A stretch of DNA of 64,000 nt from JAJCYX01 sp965243825 (GCA_965243825.1 CBDEVT010000001.1:1054001-1118000), one strand, 5' to 3'. Positions 34,540 to 43,769 are shown, counted from the stretch's first letter. Notes: generated by a model from the sequence alone, not told the origin. Program-made: numbers and translations.

Positions 34540-37224
34540 TTAACCCGCGCTACGACCTTCGCCAAGTTCTGGCCCGGCACCACCTATCAGCCTGAGACGA
34601 TAACCGAGCAGACCACGCAGCACTCGACGCCAATGCTTCGATAGACCGACCGCCTCTGACCCCTCTCTACCCGGCGCATATCGACCACGTTCAAACTCGA
34701 TCGCGATCAGCATTGCGGAGTCTGCCACACCTGGAGCTACAGCTCCAATTGTGGCGGCATACTCTGTGGGCGTTTGCCACGGCCTGCGCCTGACGCCAAG
34801 CAGCCGGCCTGCCCTCAACATCTTCGTATACGCCCTCTCAGCTGGTGTCATCCCCCGGTGCCAGAGCAACCACACGATGTAGAAAAGCACGAGCACTCCG
34901 ACGATTGCAGCGGGTATCGCAACTGCCTGCCACGGGATTGGCAACGGTCCGTTGTTGTTCGCTCGAGCCTCGGCTTCGCGCTGGGCCTGTGCAGCCTCAC
35001 GAGCCTGACGGGCAATCTCCTCAAGGTCCAGGATGTCCTGCTGGAAATCCGGGTCGTCTTCAATTGCTTCTACGTCTGGAAGTCCGCCGGCGGACGATGG
35101 CTCGACTGAGAATTCCTCTGTGCGGTTCGGTTCCGCCCGACCGGGCGTGACTTCGATGTCAACCCAGCCGAAATCCGCAAAATAGGCCTGTGTCCAGCCG
35201 TGCCGGTCTTCGTCTCTGATCAAAAACCTTCCCGCTGCCGGAACGTACTCACCAGCACCCCATCCGGCAACCATTCGGGCTGGCACTCCAACTGCTCGGA
35301 GCAACACCGTTCCGGCCGATCCGAAGTACTGGCTGTACCCCTTAATTCTCGATGTGTCACAGTCCGGGTTTACTGACGGACAGGACTCGCTCTGTGTCTC
35401 GAACAGGAAGTAGAAGACGCCGTCCTGGTTGGCTGCTGGACCTTCAATCTCCTGTGAGTAAACCTGTTGCTGCAAGAACGACTGGATCGCACGGGTCTTC
35501 TCGTACGGAGTCCTGGCACCTGCTGCACCGACTATCTGGTTAGCCAGCAGCAACACATCGACCGGCAATGAATCTGGCAGTGAAAGATAACGGTCTTGCA
35601 CCCACCCCGGGTATTCGCCGCCGGATGTCTGCAGTTCTTCGTCGCTGGCGGTCAGTACGTAAGAAGTTACTGTGTACAGTCTTTCCGCTTCGACCGGATC
35701 GACGAACACGGCACCAACAGGCTCAAATGGACCGATGCGTTGCACGTCAAGGGCTGTTACCAGCCTGTCGCCATTGAGTCGCAGTCTGATCTCGAGGTCT
35801 TCGGGGATCTTCCCGTTCAATGCTTCAAGAAGCTGCTGCTCAGTCATTAGCGGCTGATTGTTGAGGGTAACGTCCCCGGCGTCAGGTACTTCAGCCGCCA
35901 TGTCACGCAATGCGAATCGAGTATCAAACCCAAGCTCTCGCACATCGTCTGGTAGGTCGGCCAGTGACCCAACCGCACCAGTCAACGGCACTCGATACAG
36001 GGCGGGCACCAGGTACTCGACCTCTGAGTCCCGGTCGACACTGAACGCGTTGCCGGCCGGTAGAACCAGGTTCGAGTCAACAAGTGGCTGAATTAACTGT
36101 TCGACCCGTTCACGCCCGAGTTCCTGCGGTACAGCCAACAGTTGATCGCGTGCTGTCACCTGCCTCGTCACTTCTGGCGTCGCAAGCCAGCCTGTAGATG
36201 CATATTCGTCGTAGACGCGACCGGGGAGCATGGTGGCGTAGCGGGACGTCACCCAGGCCAACGGGTCGTCAGTCAGGCTGATTGGCCCCTTGAAAGTAAG
36301 GACGTCATCAGGGAGGTTCAGGCCGGTTTCGCTGTCGTTTGCTTTCACCCCGGATAGCAGCCTGTTCGCCGGATCCTGCAGAGCATCAATTGGAGCCTTG
36401 AACACCTCCCATGCCTCATCCAGAGTGTTCGAGCGCGGCTCGACCACTGGCAAGAACACCACGATCAGGACGATGATCCCGCCAAATAGCAATCCGTCAG
36501 TCATGCTCAACCAGGCATGCGTCACCGGGTACTTGACGCCGCGTTCAGCCCAGCGATCCATGCGGCGTACCGCTGTCAGGTGAGCGAAAAGAGCAATCGA
36601 AGCGATTATGAAGATGAAAAAGGTGTGCTCGTGGAGCCCGGGGCGAAAGCTCAGGTTGCTCATTAGCCCAACGGCTAGCAGAACAACCGGTGTCCACGGA
36701 TTGCGGACCCTGTAGGTCAGCGCTGTAACGGTGTACGCCGTTATCCAGGATGCCGTCATGAACATCAACGAGAAGGGGACCGAATCGTTGCTGACTCCGC
36801 CTTCCCGAGCGATGGTGATCCATTGCCAGAATCGATCCCACGCATCACGGGCCCGGTCGGGAATGTTGGCGCCATCCGCCGGGATGGATCCCTGCCACAT
36901 AATGATTGCGAATCCGATAGCGAGTGCCAGAGTGATCTTGATCACTGCCGGAAGGCTACTGCGTGATGCCAGGAAACCTGCGACCCAGCCCATTAGCAGC
37001 GTGGGTATGATCGCAGGGAGGTCACCCCAACCTGCGAGTTGCACTGCCCAGCCAACCGCTAGCAACATGACGCCCAGCAGAACGAACGTGATCCAATCCT
37101 CAATCGGCACTCGTCTGAACCAGCGTTCGAACGGGAATGATGATTCGTTGCGAACAGCCCTACGGGCTTCAAAAGGGCGCGGAGCTGAACCACCAGGATC
37201 GAAAGCGGGTGCGGCCGTGCTCAT
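34540..37224 (-). CDS. TgpA-like membrane protein with a Ser-for-Cys transglutaminase domain
   Basis: An 894-residue protein. Seven or so N-terminal transmembrane helices (about 40-290) precede a periplasmic part, the transglutaminase-like core (about 580-700), another helix (about 775-800) and a C-terminal cytoplasmic DUF4129-like domain. The core aligns with TGase: LLRAVGVPARMVAGW, the His in RHGWTQAYF and the Asp in WVDIEVTPG. The expected catalytic Cys of the G-Y/H-C-x-x-F motif is Ser631 (GYSQYF), encoded by AGC. It is the last gene of the moxR-DUF58-TGase unit, joined by an ATGA overlap. Confidence 0.88.
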   Translation of the reverse strand: MSTAAPAFDPGGSAPRPFEARRAVRNESSFPFERWFRRVPIEDWITFVLLGVMLLAVGWAVQLAGWGDLPAIIPTLLMGWVAGFLASRSSLPAVIKITLALAIGFAIIMWQGSIPADGANIPDRARDAWDRFWQWITIAREGGVSNDSVPFSLMFMTASWITAYTVTALTYRVRNPWTPVVLLAVGLMSNLSFRPGLHEHTFFIFIIASIALFAHLTAVRRMDRWAERGVKYPVTHAWLSMTDGLLFGGIIVLIVVFLPVVEPRSNTLDEAWEVFKAPIDALQDPANRLLSGVKANDSETGLNLPDDVLTFKGPISLTDDPLAWVTSRYATMLPGRVYDEYASTGWLATPEVTRQVTARDQLLAVPQELGRERVEQLIQPLVDSNLVLPAGNAFSVDRDSEVEYLVPALYRVPLTGAVGSLADLPDDVRELGFDTRFALRDMAAEVPDAGDVTLNNQPLMTEQQLLEALNGKIPEDLEIRLRLNGDRLVTALDVQRIGPFEPVGAVFVDPVEAERLYTVTSYVLTASDEELQTSGGEYPGWVQDRYLSLPDSLPVDVLLLANQIVGAAGARTPYEKTRAIQSFLQQQVYSQEIEGPAANQDGVFYFLFETQSESCPSVNPDCDTSRIKGYSQYFGSAGTVLLRAVGVPARMVAGWGAGEYVPAAGRFLIRDEDRHGWTQAYFADFGWVDIEVTPGRAEPNRTEEFSVEPSSAGGLPDVEAIEDDPDFQQDILDLEEIARQAREAAQAQREAEARANNNGPLPIPWQAVAIPAAIVGVLVLFYIVWLLWHRGMTPAERAYTKMLRAGRLLGVRRRPWQTPTEYAATIGAVAPGVADSAMLIAIEFERGRYAPGREGSEAVGLSKHWRRVLRGLLGYRLRLIGGAGPELGEGRSAG

Positions 37225-38669
37225 CTGGACACCTCTTCATCCGTGTCCTGCGTAGCCACATTTTCGACGGTGCGCGTTCTCAGATCGGCATTGTCACTGT
37301 TTGTTGAAGGCATCGTCGCAACAGCCGCTTCTTCACCTTCCAGACCAGCCCATCCAACAGGTGCGCTCATTGCACCACCGAGTTCATCTCCCCGTCTAAT
37401 CCTGAACGTGCGTATACCGGCGCTGACGAGCCGCTCGACCGCAAGTCCGTTGTCTTCGCCACCGAAGGAGGACCGGTCCATCACAACGGTGCTTATCTTC
37501 ACGCCACGACGCTGAAGTCCGGCCAGCGCTTCGACCCATGGGCCGTCACCGGCCGCTGTGATGACCACGAGTGAAGTCGACTGGCTGAACTCTCTCTCAA
37601 GGTCACCGAGGACATTGAAAAGCGGTGTGTTGCCGACCGGAAGGCTGGCAGCAATGTGGCGCATCACGCTTTCGGTGTGTGCGGAAGATTGATCTGGGGG
37701 GGCAACGAGAGATTCACTACCATGTGCGGAGTAGCCGACAGGCAGGAATCCTTTCCCATACCGATCCACAACAGATGCAGCCAGAGTCGCTCCATACTCG
37801 TCCGTAGACTCCGCTCCAGAACCTGCCTGTGAATCGCGGTGCTGATCGAATATGACCCAGAGATGGCTGGACGAACCCTGGTCAAATTGTTTGACCATCA
37901 AGCGCCCAGTCCGCGCAGTCGTGAGCCAGTGAATACGGCTGATGCTGTCACCAGCGGCATATTCACGAACCGAGGCAACATCGGTGCTAACAACGTTGGC
38001 CCGATGCCTGCGAGAGTGCTCTCCAACCAGGTGCGGGTTTGGAGCTGCGAAGTCCGGCAGCGGAACGATTCTCGGATAGACAAGCGCCCTCTCGGCACCT
38101 TCGAACTCGACTTCACGAGGAAACAGCGAAAACGGATCTGCAACTCGGACAACCAGAGGGCCGATCGTGAACTCGCCGCGCTTGGTGAGCGTGGATTCCG
38201 ATTCGACGAGACTGAACGGCACCATGATGCTGAGCGGAGTGACGTGATTAAAGCTGACTCCAGGCAGGTTCGTCTTATCTTCGACCTCAACCCAGGCTTT
38301 GGGCGTACGGCCGCGGTTATAGATCTTGATCTGCTCGGAGACGGTATCGCCGACTGAGAACGGACCTACCGGACGCCTGACTTCGGCGTCTATCTGGCCC
38401 GCACCTGCACGAGACCAGAGCCAGGAGACAACTATCAGCAGACCGAGGATGTAGTTGAGTTTGACAGCGAGATCAAACCCGGTTGCCATTGAACTGAGCA
38501 ACAGCAAGACCATCAACGCCAGGATCACGTACAGAACCGGCCGGCGTTTCAGGCTCCTGATGACGCGGTTGCTCTTGCGTTCAGTGTCAGCCGATTCCCC
38601 CGCCCTGGCAGGGGCAGCCGTCAGGCCAGATCGGCCTGCGGAGTAGCCCTGTGATCGCTGTCGCAGCAT
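37221..38669 (-). CDS. DUF58 domain protein
   Basis: A 482-residue protein with two N-terminal transmembrane helices (about 45-85), a beta-sandwich part (KIYNRGRTPKAWVEVED) and the DUF58/VWA-like core beginning VREYAAGDSISRIHWLTTARTGRLMVKQF, the family hallmark. Members are chaperone-like partners of MoxR ATPases in assembling or regulating membrane complexes. It lies 53 bases after moxR and overlaps the transglutaminase-like gene by 4 bases. No metal-ion adhesion motif (DxSxS) is evident (the site reads VIFDQHRDS), so it may be a degenerate VWA. Confidence 0.87.
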   Translation of the reverse strand: MLRQRSQGYSAGRSGLTAAPARAGESADTERKSNRVIRSLKRRPVLYVILALMVLLLLSSMATGFDLAVKLNYILGLLIVVSWLWSRAGAGQIDAEVRRPVGPFSVGDTVSEQIKIYNRGRTPKAWVEVEDKTNLPGVSFNHVTPLSIMVPFSLVESESTLTKRGEFTIGPLVVRVADPFSLFPREVEFEGAERALVYPRIVPLPDFAAPNPHLVGEHSRRHRANVVSTDVASVREYAAGDSISRIHWLTTARTGRLMVKQFDQGSSSHLWVIFDQHRDSQAGSGAESTDEYGATLAASVVDRYGKGFLPVGYSAHGSESLVAPPDQSSAHTESVMRHIAASLPVGNTPLFNVLGDLEREFSQSTSLVVITAAGDGPWVEALAGLQRRGVKISTVVMDRSSFGGEDNGLAVERLVSAGIRTFRIRRGDELGGAMSAPVGWAGLEGEEAAVATMPSTNSDNADLRTRTVENVATQDTDEEVSR

Positions 38670-38722
38670 ACTTTGTCCGTAGTGGTCAGTTAGTACCGGT
38701 TAGCCCCGTACCGGCCACTCTG

Positions 38723-39709
38723 TCAGTCAGTCGTCCCGGCAGGCTCCGGCTGGCGTCCACCGCCTCCACCTGGAACGGGTACAGCTGCCAGTATCTCTTC
38801 AACTATTGCTGCTTGAGTTACGCCTCTCATTCGCGCAGACGGTGATAGCAGGACCCTGTGTGCCATAACCGAAACCGCGATCGTCTTCACATCGTCAGGT
38901 GTGACGAAATCTCTGCCTTTGACCATCGCCATCGCCTTCGCACCTTTCATCAAGTTCAAAGACGCGCGTGGTGAAACACCGAGGGCAGCTTCCCGGTGGT
39001 CTCGTGTTGCGTTGGCGAGATCGACTATGTACTGCTTAACCAGCTCGTTGATGTAGATGTCGTCGGCATGTTTCTGAATTTCAAGAATATCCGCCGGAGA
39101 ACACGCCGCTTGAAGCTCTTCGATCGGGTCGATCGCCTCGCGTCGGTCCATGATCGCCACTTCCTGGTCACGTGTTGGGTAGCCCAGCGAGATACGCATG
39201 AAGAACCGGTCTAGTTGCGCTTCGGGGAGGGGGAATGTCCCCTCGTACTCAATCGGGTTCTGTGTCGCCATAACCATGAACGGTTCGGGCAGCATATGAG
39301 TTACGCCCTCGACAGTCACCTGGCGTTCACCCATTGCCTCAAGCAGTGCTGATTGCGTCTTCGGTGTTGCCCTGTTCACCTCGTCTGCAAGCACGATCTG
39401 GGCCATGATGGGCCCTGTACGGAACTCGAAATTCTCTGTCTTCTGGTTGAAGATGGAGGCCCCGGTCACGTCGCTGGGTAAGAGATCCGGTGTGAACTGC
39501 AGACGGCGGAACTCGCAACCGGTGGTGACCGCCAGTGATCGTGCAAGCATAGTTTTGCCTACGCCTGGCACGTCTTCGATAAGAATGTGTCCTCGAGAAA
39601 ACAGCGAAACCAGTGCGAGTTCAATCGCCTCAGGTTTCCCGACAATCACCTTGCTGATGTTTTCAACGAGGCTCTCGGCCAGCTTGGTCGGCTCTGTAGA
39701 AAGAGTCAC
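38723..39709 (-). CDS. MoxR-family AAA+ ATPase
   Basis: A 328-residue ATPase. Walker A GVGKTMLARSLA, the Walker B pair in VLADEVNRA, the sensor region MATQNPIEYEGTFPLPEAQLDRF and an Arg finger follow the family order. The C-terminal lid has VSPRASLNLMKGAKAMAMV. MoxR proteins are thought to act as chaperones with DUF58 partners, and here the DUF58 and transglutaminase-like genes follow on the same strand. The GTG at 39709 is preferred because GGAGG precedes it at the right distance; the ATG at 39748 is the alternative. Confidence 0.9.
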   Translation of the reverse strand: MTLSTEPTKLAESLVENISKVIVGKPEAIELALVSLFSRGHILIEDVPGVGKTMLARSLAVTTGCEFRRLQFTPDLLPSDVTGASIFNQKTENFEFRTGPIMAQIVLADEVNRATPKTQSALLEAMGERQVTVEGVTHMLPEPFMVMATQNPIEYEGTFPLPEAQLDRFFMRISLGYPTRDQEVAIMDRREAIDPIEELQAACSPADILEIQKHADDIYINELVKQYIVDLANATRDHREAALGVSPRASLNLMKGAKAMAMVKGRDFVTPDDVKTIAVSVMAHRVLLSPSARMRGVTQAAIVEEILAAVPVPGGGGGRQPEPAGTTD

Positions 39710-39766
39710 TTCCCCTCCCTGGTCAGGCCACTGATGCTGGCCGTGCAACTTTTATTTCATCGAACA

Positions 39767-39843
39767 TGGTGGGCGATGCAGGACTCGAACCTGCGACCCC
39801 CTGTTTGTAAGACAGGTGCTCTAGCCAGCTGAGCTAATCGCCC
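39767..39843 (-). tRNA. tRNA-Val (anticodon TAC)
   Basis: A complete cloverleaf with acceptor stem GGGCGAT/ATCGCCC, anticodon loop CTTACAA giving TAC (reads GTN), T-arm GGTTCGAGTCC and an encoded CCA end. Confidence 0.95.
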
Positions 39844-39867
39844 TTACAAGACTCACTCAGCCGCCTT

Positions 39868-39894
39868 GCCAAACCGGGTGTTTGCCCGGTTGGC
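39868..39894 (-). terminator. Hairpin between the hydrolase gene and tRNA-Val
   Basis: Ten-base-pair GC-rich arms (39868-39878 and 39885-39894, one bulged A) enclose a 6-base loop. It lies after the minus-strand hydrolase gene (ends 40125) and before tRNA-Val. No T-run follows, so termination is uncertain. The rest of the 281-base gap shows nothing recognisable. Confidence 0.4.
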
Positions 39895-40124
39895 ACCGCT
39901 GGCAGGTACGAGCCTTTACGCATACCGGATTCCGAAGGGCATTCGATCCCGGCCAATGCCGTAGATAACAGTAAAAGAGTTGCCGTGCTTGCGCTCAACT
40001 CCGTGCGACAGCTTACGGACTGCAGCACGAATTTATTCACCGGCTACGAATTCTACAGTAGACGCGTACTCAAGTAATAACGCACGCAACTCTCGAATTG
40101 TTCCCGGGTGCAGAACCACGCTTC

Positions 40125-41003
40125 TTATCGATGCCTCTCCAGCCACGGCAGCGCAATCTCCAACATCTGTTCCGGGTGCTCCCTGTTGATGTTGTGCCCT
40201 GCTCCAGGAATCTTGATGACAGTGAAGTCGTCTCGGTCTGGGACGATGGACGCCAGGTAGTCATCCGGCAGAATCCCACCGGCTGCAGGATCGGCCTGCA
40301 CAAGCAGCACCGGGCAACTGATGTTGGCGAGAATTGCTGCCGGATCGTCCACTCCACGGGTTTTGCCTCCGACAACGTCGCGGAGAATTTCGGAGTCCAT
40401 CTGTAACAGGCATTCCGCTTTCCACGGACCGAAGTACTCAGGCTGACCGGGAGTCAGCTCGTTGAGCCTCGACGCCATCTCTTCAACAGAAAGACCGGCG
40501 TCGATAAATGCAAGCTGCTTGCCGAATATGGTCAGTGTAGTCGCACCTGCTGAGCGCGGTCTGACCCGCGGAAACACTGCCGCATCTTCAAGCACAAGCG
40601 CCGCAAGGTTGTCAGGAGGGTCCTGCGCCATGCCTACGGCGTTTCCACCTCCCATCGAGTGGCCCCAGACGGTGACTGGCCCCTTGCAGACGTTCTCCAT
40701 GACGAAGCGGATATCGCGTGCGTGATCCATGCGGTCGTACTGGCCCGGCGTGTGACCTGAGAAGCCATGCCCACGCTGGTCCATGGTGATGACCCGGTAG
40801 TGTGGCGTGAGGGAATCGATCACTCGCAGGAAGCCATCGCGGCGACTCGTAACGCCGTGCAACATCAACAGGTCTGGTCCGTTGTCAGGTCCAACGGAAT
40901 AGCCGATCTCAACCTCGCCAGTATCGATTTTCTCGTCAGTGAATCCGTTGATTAGAAGTGCCAAGGCGAAGGCTCCCGTCGATAGATAGCAGCGTGGCCG
41001 CAT
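40125..41003 (-). CDS. Alpha/beta-fold hydrolase
   Basis: A hydrolase of up to 292 residues. The oxyanion strand LMLHGVTSRRD, DQRGHGFSG, nucleophile elbow GHSMGGGNA (Ser) and final His in GAGHNINREHP are all visible. The cap domain (about residues 145-230) is short. The open frame extends to 41066, but that would run through tRNA-Arg, so the ATG at 41003 is the upper limit and a TTG about 30-35 bases further in is also possible. The substrate is unknown. It is a single gene, downstream of a tRNA cluster on the same strand. Confidence 0.82.
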   Translation of the reverse strand: MRPRCYLSTGAFALALLINGFTDEKIDTGEVEIGYSVGPDNGPDLLMLHGVTSRRDGFLRVIDSLTPHYRVITMDQRGHGFSGHTPGQYDRMDHARDIRFVMENVCKGPVTVWGHSMGGGNAVGMAQDPPDNLAALVLEDAAVFPRVRPRSAGATTLTIFGKQLAFIDAGLSVEEMASRLNELTPGQPEYFGPWKAECLLQMDSEILRDVVGGKTRGVDDPAAILANISCPVLLVQADPAAGGILPDDYLASIVPDRDDFTVIKIPGAGHNINREHPEQMLEIALPWLERHR

Positions 41004-41038
41004 CTTAGCGGAAAGGGAGTGAACTACTGGGAGAAGAG

Positions 41039-41115
41039 TGGCGCGCTTGGCGGGATTCGAACCCACGACCTCAGCCTTCGCAGGGCTGCGCTCTATCCAG
41101 CTGAGCTACAAGCGC
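41039..41115 (-). tRNA. tRNA-Arg (anticodon GCG)
   Basis: A full cloverleaf with acceptor GCGCTTG/CAAGCGC, D-arm TAGCTCAGCTGGATAGAGC, anticodon loop CTGCGAA giving GCG (reads CGC/CGT), T-arm GGTTCGAATCC and an encoded CCA. Most bacteria use ACG (inosine-modified) for this codon box. Confidence 0.93.
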
Positions 41116-41128
41116 GTGCATATGTGAG

Positions 41129-41214
41129 TGGTGCCGAGGGAGAGATTCGAACTCTCACGTCCATAAGGACACTACGCCCTGAACGTAGCGCGTCTACCGT
41201 TTCGCCACCTCGGC
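41129..41214 (-). tRNA. tRNA-Leu (anticodon CAG)
   Basis: A class II tRNA with a long variable arm, acceptor GCCGAGG/CCTCGGC, D-arm TGGCGAAACGGTAGACGC, anticodon loop TTCAGGG giving CAG (reads CTG), T-arm AGTTCGAATCT and an encoded CCA. Confidence 0.93.
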
Positions 41215-41270
41215 ATCGTCATTCCAGACATTTCTGGCCAATCGTCTTGTTGACCTGAACCGCATTGGTC

Positions 41271-41347
41271 TGGTGGGCGATGGGGGACTCGAACCCTCGA
41301 CCTCTTGCGTGTGAAGCAAGCGCTCTAGCCAGCTGAGCTAACCGCCC
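41271..41347 (-). tRNA. tRNA-Val (anticodon CAC)
   Basis: A complete cloverleaf; acceptor GGGCGGT/ATCGCCC with one G-T pair, anticodon loop TTCACAC giving CAC (reads GTG), T-arm GGTTCGAGTCC and an encoded CCA. Its body closely resembles the tRNA-Val(TAC) at 39767. Confidence 0.93.
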
Positions 41348-41575
41348 GAGCTAGCAATTGTAGCGGTAGAAGACAGGTTGGGCGCAACAGCGCTTCTTCG
41401 CTATTACAAACAGTTAAATCGCAGTTATCTATCGGTCACTGAACGACTTCTCCTCACCGAGTTATCACGCGAAACCCATTCTTGACGAAGTCCTGGAGCC
41501 TCGCTGTGCCGTCTAATCAAGAGTTGAGTCTCCTCTCAGGACACTGGTCATCACGTCAGGACGGGTGAAAATTCC

Positions 41576-42394
41576 TTGATCACATTCGGTTTCGACCCCG
41601 CGATATTTCGCTTTGGCGGTCTCGAAGTAGGCTGGCACGGCCTTTTCACCGGCCTGGCCGTGTTCGCGGGTGTCTGGCTGGGGATCAGAAGATCGAAGGC
41701 ATACGGAATCGAGCCAGGCCCGTTGGGCAGTGTCGCTATCTGGGCGATCGCGTTCGGGATAGTCGGAGCACGGCTTTTTCACGTGCTTGACCATCTGTCC
41801 GATTTCCAGGACCGGCCTCTTGACGCGATCGCCGTTTGGGAAGGTGGAATTGCGGTCTACGGTGCGTTTATCGGAGGAACGCTCGGAGGTGTCATCGCCG
41901 CTCGCAGGTACGGCTTACCAACCTGGCGGCTTCTTGACGCAACCGCACCGGCAATTCTGATCTCGCAGATGATCGGCAGACTGGGCTGTCTCTCCAATGG
42001 TGACGCCTGGGGTGAGCCAACTGGTGGAAACTGGGGATTGGTGTACCAACATCCAGATGCACTACTGCCACGTGCACTGCTTGGAATCCCGACCCATCCT
42101 TACCCGGTGTACGAGATGATCGCTACCACCGCCCTGCTCGGAACTCTGTTGATCGCCCAGCGCCACTTGCGAATATCGGGCGAGCTATTTCTCTTTGCAG
42201 CGATAGGCTACGCCGTTATCCGATTCAGCCTGACATTCTTCAGACAAGAATCAGAGATATTCTTTGGCTTGCAAGAGGCGCAAATCGTCGCGATAGCAAC
42301 GGGAGTGTTGGCTATCGGCCTGATACTTGTGAGACGGCGACGGCACATCGGTAACTTAGTTCCGGGATCTGCAGATCGAAACAGCCTCAACTGA
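41576..42394 (+). CDS. lgt: Prolipoprotein diacylglyceryl transferase
   Basis: A 272-residue seven-helix membrane protein that adds diacylglycerol to the lipobox Cys of prolipoproteins. The N-terminus FGFDPAIFRFGGLEVGWHGLF and the signature region MIGRLGCLSNGDAWGEPT are Lgt-like, followed by THPYPVYEM and IRFSLTFFR. The classic GRxxNFxN motif is changed to GRLGCLSN, a variant known from other divergent Lgt proteins. The TTG start at 41576 gives the usual N-terminus. It fits the several lipoproteins in this window, and the gene stands alone after the tRNA cluster. Confidence 0.85.
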   Translation: MITFGFDPAIFRFGGLEVGWHGLFTGLAVFAGVWLGIRRSKAYGIEPGPLGSVAIWAIAFGIVGARLFHVLDHLSDFQDRPLDAIAVWEGGIAVYGAFIGGTLGGVIAARRYGLPTWRLLDATAPAILISQMIGRLGCLSNGDAWGEPTGGNWGLVYQHPDALLPRALLGIPTHPYPVYEMIATTALLGTLLIAQRHLRISGELFLFAAIGYAVIRFSLTFFRQESEIFFGLQEAQIVAIATGVLAIGLILVRRRRHIGNLVPGSADRNSLN

Positions 42395-42396
42395 GG

Positions 42397-43008
42397 TTAA
42401 TTTTCGGCCTTTAGCTCAACGAACCACTCCATCTGCTGCTTCTGGTATGGGTACGAGGTGCTGTGCCTGCGGACATCGAAGAGTAGCCTCGCCGGTTGCA
42501 GGTCTTCGGAGTGTCCAAGCAGGAAATCGAAGTTGACTGTACCTCTCCCGTAGTCTCCTAAGTCATCGACTTCGAACACAGTTTCACCGAGACCTACCTG
42601 TGCCAGCCTGTAGTCAACGTCGTAGCTGGTGGCGGTCAGGCTTACGGGCAAGTGGTTCTGCGAAACGAAACGCAGAGATACCGAATCGACGCCATATCCG
42701 TCTTGCGACGGTACTTGCACAACCAGTCGTGATGGCTGTCCTTCGAAGTTATCGACACGTGTGAAGAACGTACCGATTCGCTCGCCATCGTCATTCAAGA
42801 AGTTGATTACGCCGTCTTCGATCGGCTCAGCGAGCGACAGGCTTTCCGTCCCGAGCATGCGCGGTAGCGTGGCGAAAACAATGGCTACGACCGCGCCCAA
42901 GGCAAGTACGACGAATCCGCGAACCACAAGCGAACTCCGCAGACCGGAGTCAGCACGGAAAGCGGTACGGCCGCTCCGCATATCATTTCTGTTCGTGCCG
43001 ATAGTCAT
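42397..43008 (-). CDS. Membrane-anchored hypothetical protein
   Basis: A 203-residue protein with a short cytoplasmic N-terminus (about 28 basic residues), one transmembrane helix (about 30-50) and a beta-rich extracytoplasmic domain (FFTRVDNFEGQPSRLVVQVP, SVSLRFVSQNHLPVSL). The C-terminal half contains a long DLGDYGRGTVNFDFLLG segment. I do not recognise the family. The ATG at 43008, with GGAG upstream, is preferred over 43083, because it begins 4 bases after the stop of the gene upstream, with which it probably forms an operon. It is convergent with lgt, 2 bases away. Confidence 0.65.
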   Translation of the reverse strand: MTIGTNRNDMRSGRTAFRADSGLRSSLVVRGFVVLALGAVVAIVFATLPRMLGTESLSLAEPIEDGVINFLNDDGERIGTFFTRVDNFEGQPSRLVVQVPSQDGYGVDSVSLRFVSQNHLPVSLTATSYDVDYRLAQVGLGETVFEVDDLGDYGRGTVNFDFLLGHSEDLQPARLLFDVRRHSTSYPYQKQQMEWFVELKAEN

Positions 43009-43012
43009 CAGT

Positions 43013-43471
43013 TCACTCCAGCGAAGACTCCAGCGGATGTACATCTTCGTTCGGGCACCGGGCAGATTTGGGACTTCTTTCAAGGATCTGTTTAGTCAGG
43101 GTCTCATCCGCACGAACCGCCTCCAGCGCTTGCCGACCTTCTTCAGAGAAGTAGCGTTCGTGCGAACTGAAAATCCGGTCAGCCGAATACGATGAACCCG
43201 ATGGAAAATGTAGAACCAATACGGTGGTTATGCGGTCGCCTATATCTGGAATGCATGGCAGGTAAAAGACGCCAATGTCTTCTGAGATGCGTAGCTTGTC
43301 GTGCTCCGGCAGAGCTTCAAAGTCTGCTCGTCGCTTGTCTTCCTGCTCCTGCGCAGTGGGCGTTGGTTGATGCTCAATGCTCGGCTCACCGGCAGATGCT
43401 ACGAACGCGATAGCGACTATCGCCACAATAGCGACCATCACGAGGACCATACTGCGAGAAGTGGTGGGCAT
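43013..43471 (-). CDS. Exported hypothetical protein
   Basis: A 152-residue protein with an N-terminal hydrophobic signal (VLVMVAIVAIVAIAFVASAG; cleavage near residue 27) and a charged, largely helical mature part (EEGRQALEAVRADETLTKQILE) with two Cys residues (PCIPD and ARCPNE). Nothing in it is familiar to me. It is the first gene of a probable two-gene unit with the membrane protein at 42397. Confidence 0.6.
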   Translation of the reverse strand: MPTTSRSMVLVMVAIVAIVAIAFVASAGEPSIEHQPTPTAQEQEDKRRADFEALPEHDKLRISEDIGVFYLPCIPDIGDRITTVLVLHFPSGSSYSADRIFSSHERYFSEEGRQALEAVRADETLTKQILERSPKSARCPNEDVHPLESSLE

Positions 43472-43627
43472 TGTCTGCTTCTATTAGCTGAATACGCCTG
43501 CCAGGGAAAACGTCAGAACCTTCGATAGAGATTTGCTGGCGATTGATGAGGGTGCCTGCTGAAGACAGGATTCGGCAAAGAGTAGCCTATCCACCATTAC
43601 CAGCATGCGTCCGGCGCAAAAAGAAAC

Positions 43628-43704
43628 TGGTGGCGATGAGAGGACTTGAACCTCCGACCTAACGCTTATGAAGCGTCCGCTCTAACCAACTGAGCTACAT
43701 CGCC
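43628..43704 (-). tRNA. tRNA-Met (anticodon CAT, elongator type)
   Basis: A complete cloverleaf: acceptor GGCGATG/CATCGCC, D-arm TAGCTCAGTTGGTTAGAGC, anticodon loop TTCATAA giving CAT, T-arm GGTTCAAGTCC and an encoded CCA. The first acceptor pair is G-C, so it is not an initiator tRNA; a tRNA-Ile with modified CAT remains possible. Confidence 0.88.
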
Positions 43705-43733
43705 GCTAGATTGCCCTTGACTCTATGTGAGAA

Positions 43734-43769
43734 GCGCTACGCCTCATGGTAGCCATGGGGCGTAAGCGC
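43734..43769 (-). terminator. Strong hairpin after enolase paralogue 3
   Basis: Arms of about 16 bp (43734-43749 and 43753-43769; one bulge and one G-T pair) enclose a 3-base loop, 30 bases downstream of the enolase stop on the minus strand. A short T-rich stretch (TTCT) follows. It separates the enolase gene from tRNA-Met. Confidence 0.5.

Noticed and set aside
41003..41066. Longer start (41066) for the alpha/beta hydrolase
   Set aside because: It would extend the coding region through the 3' part of tRNA-Arg(GCG).
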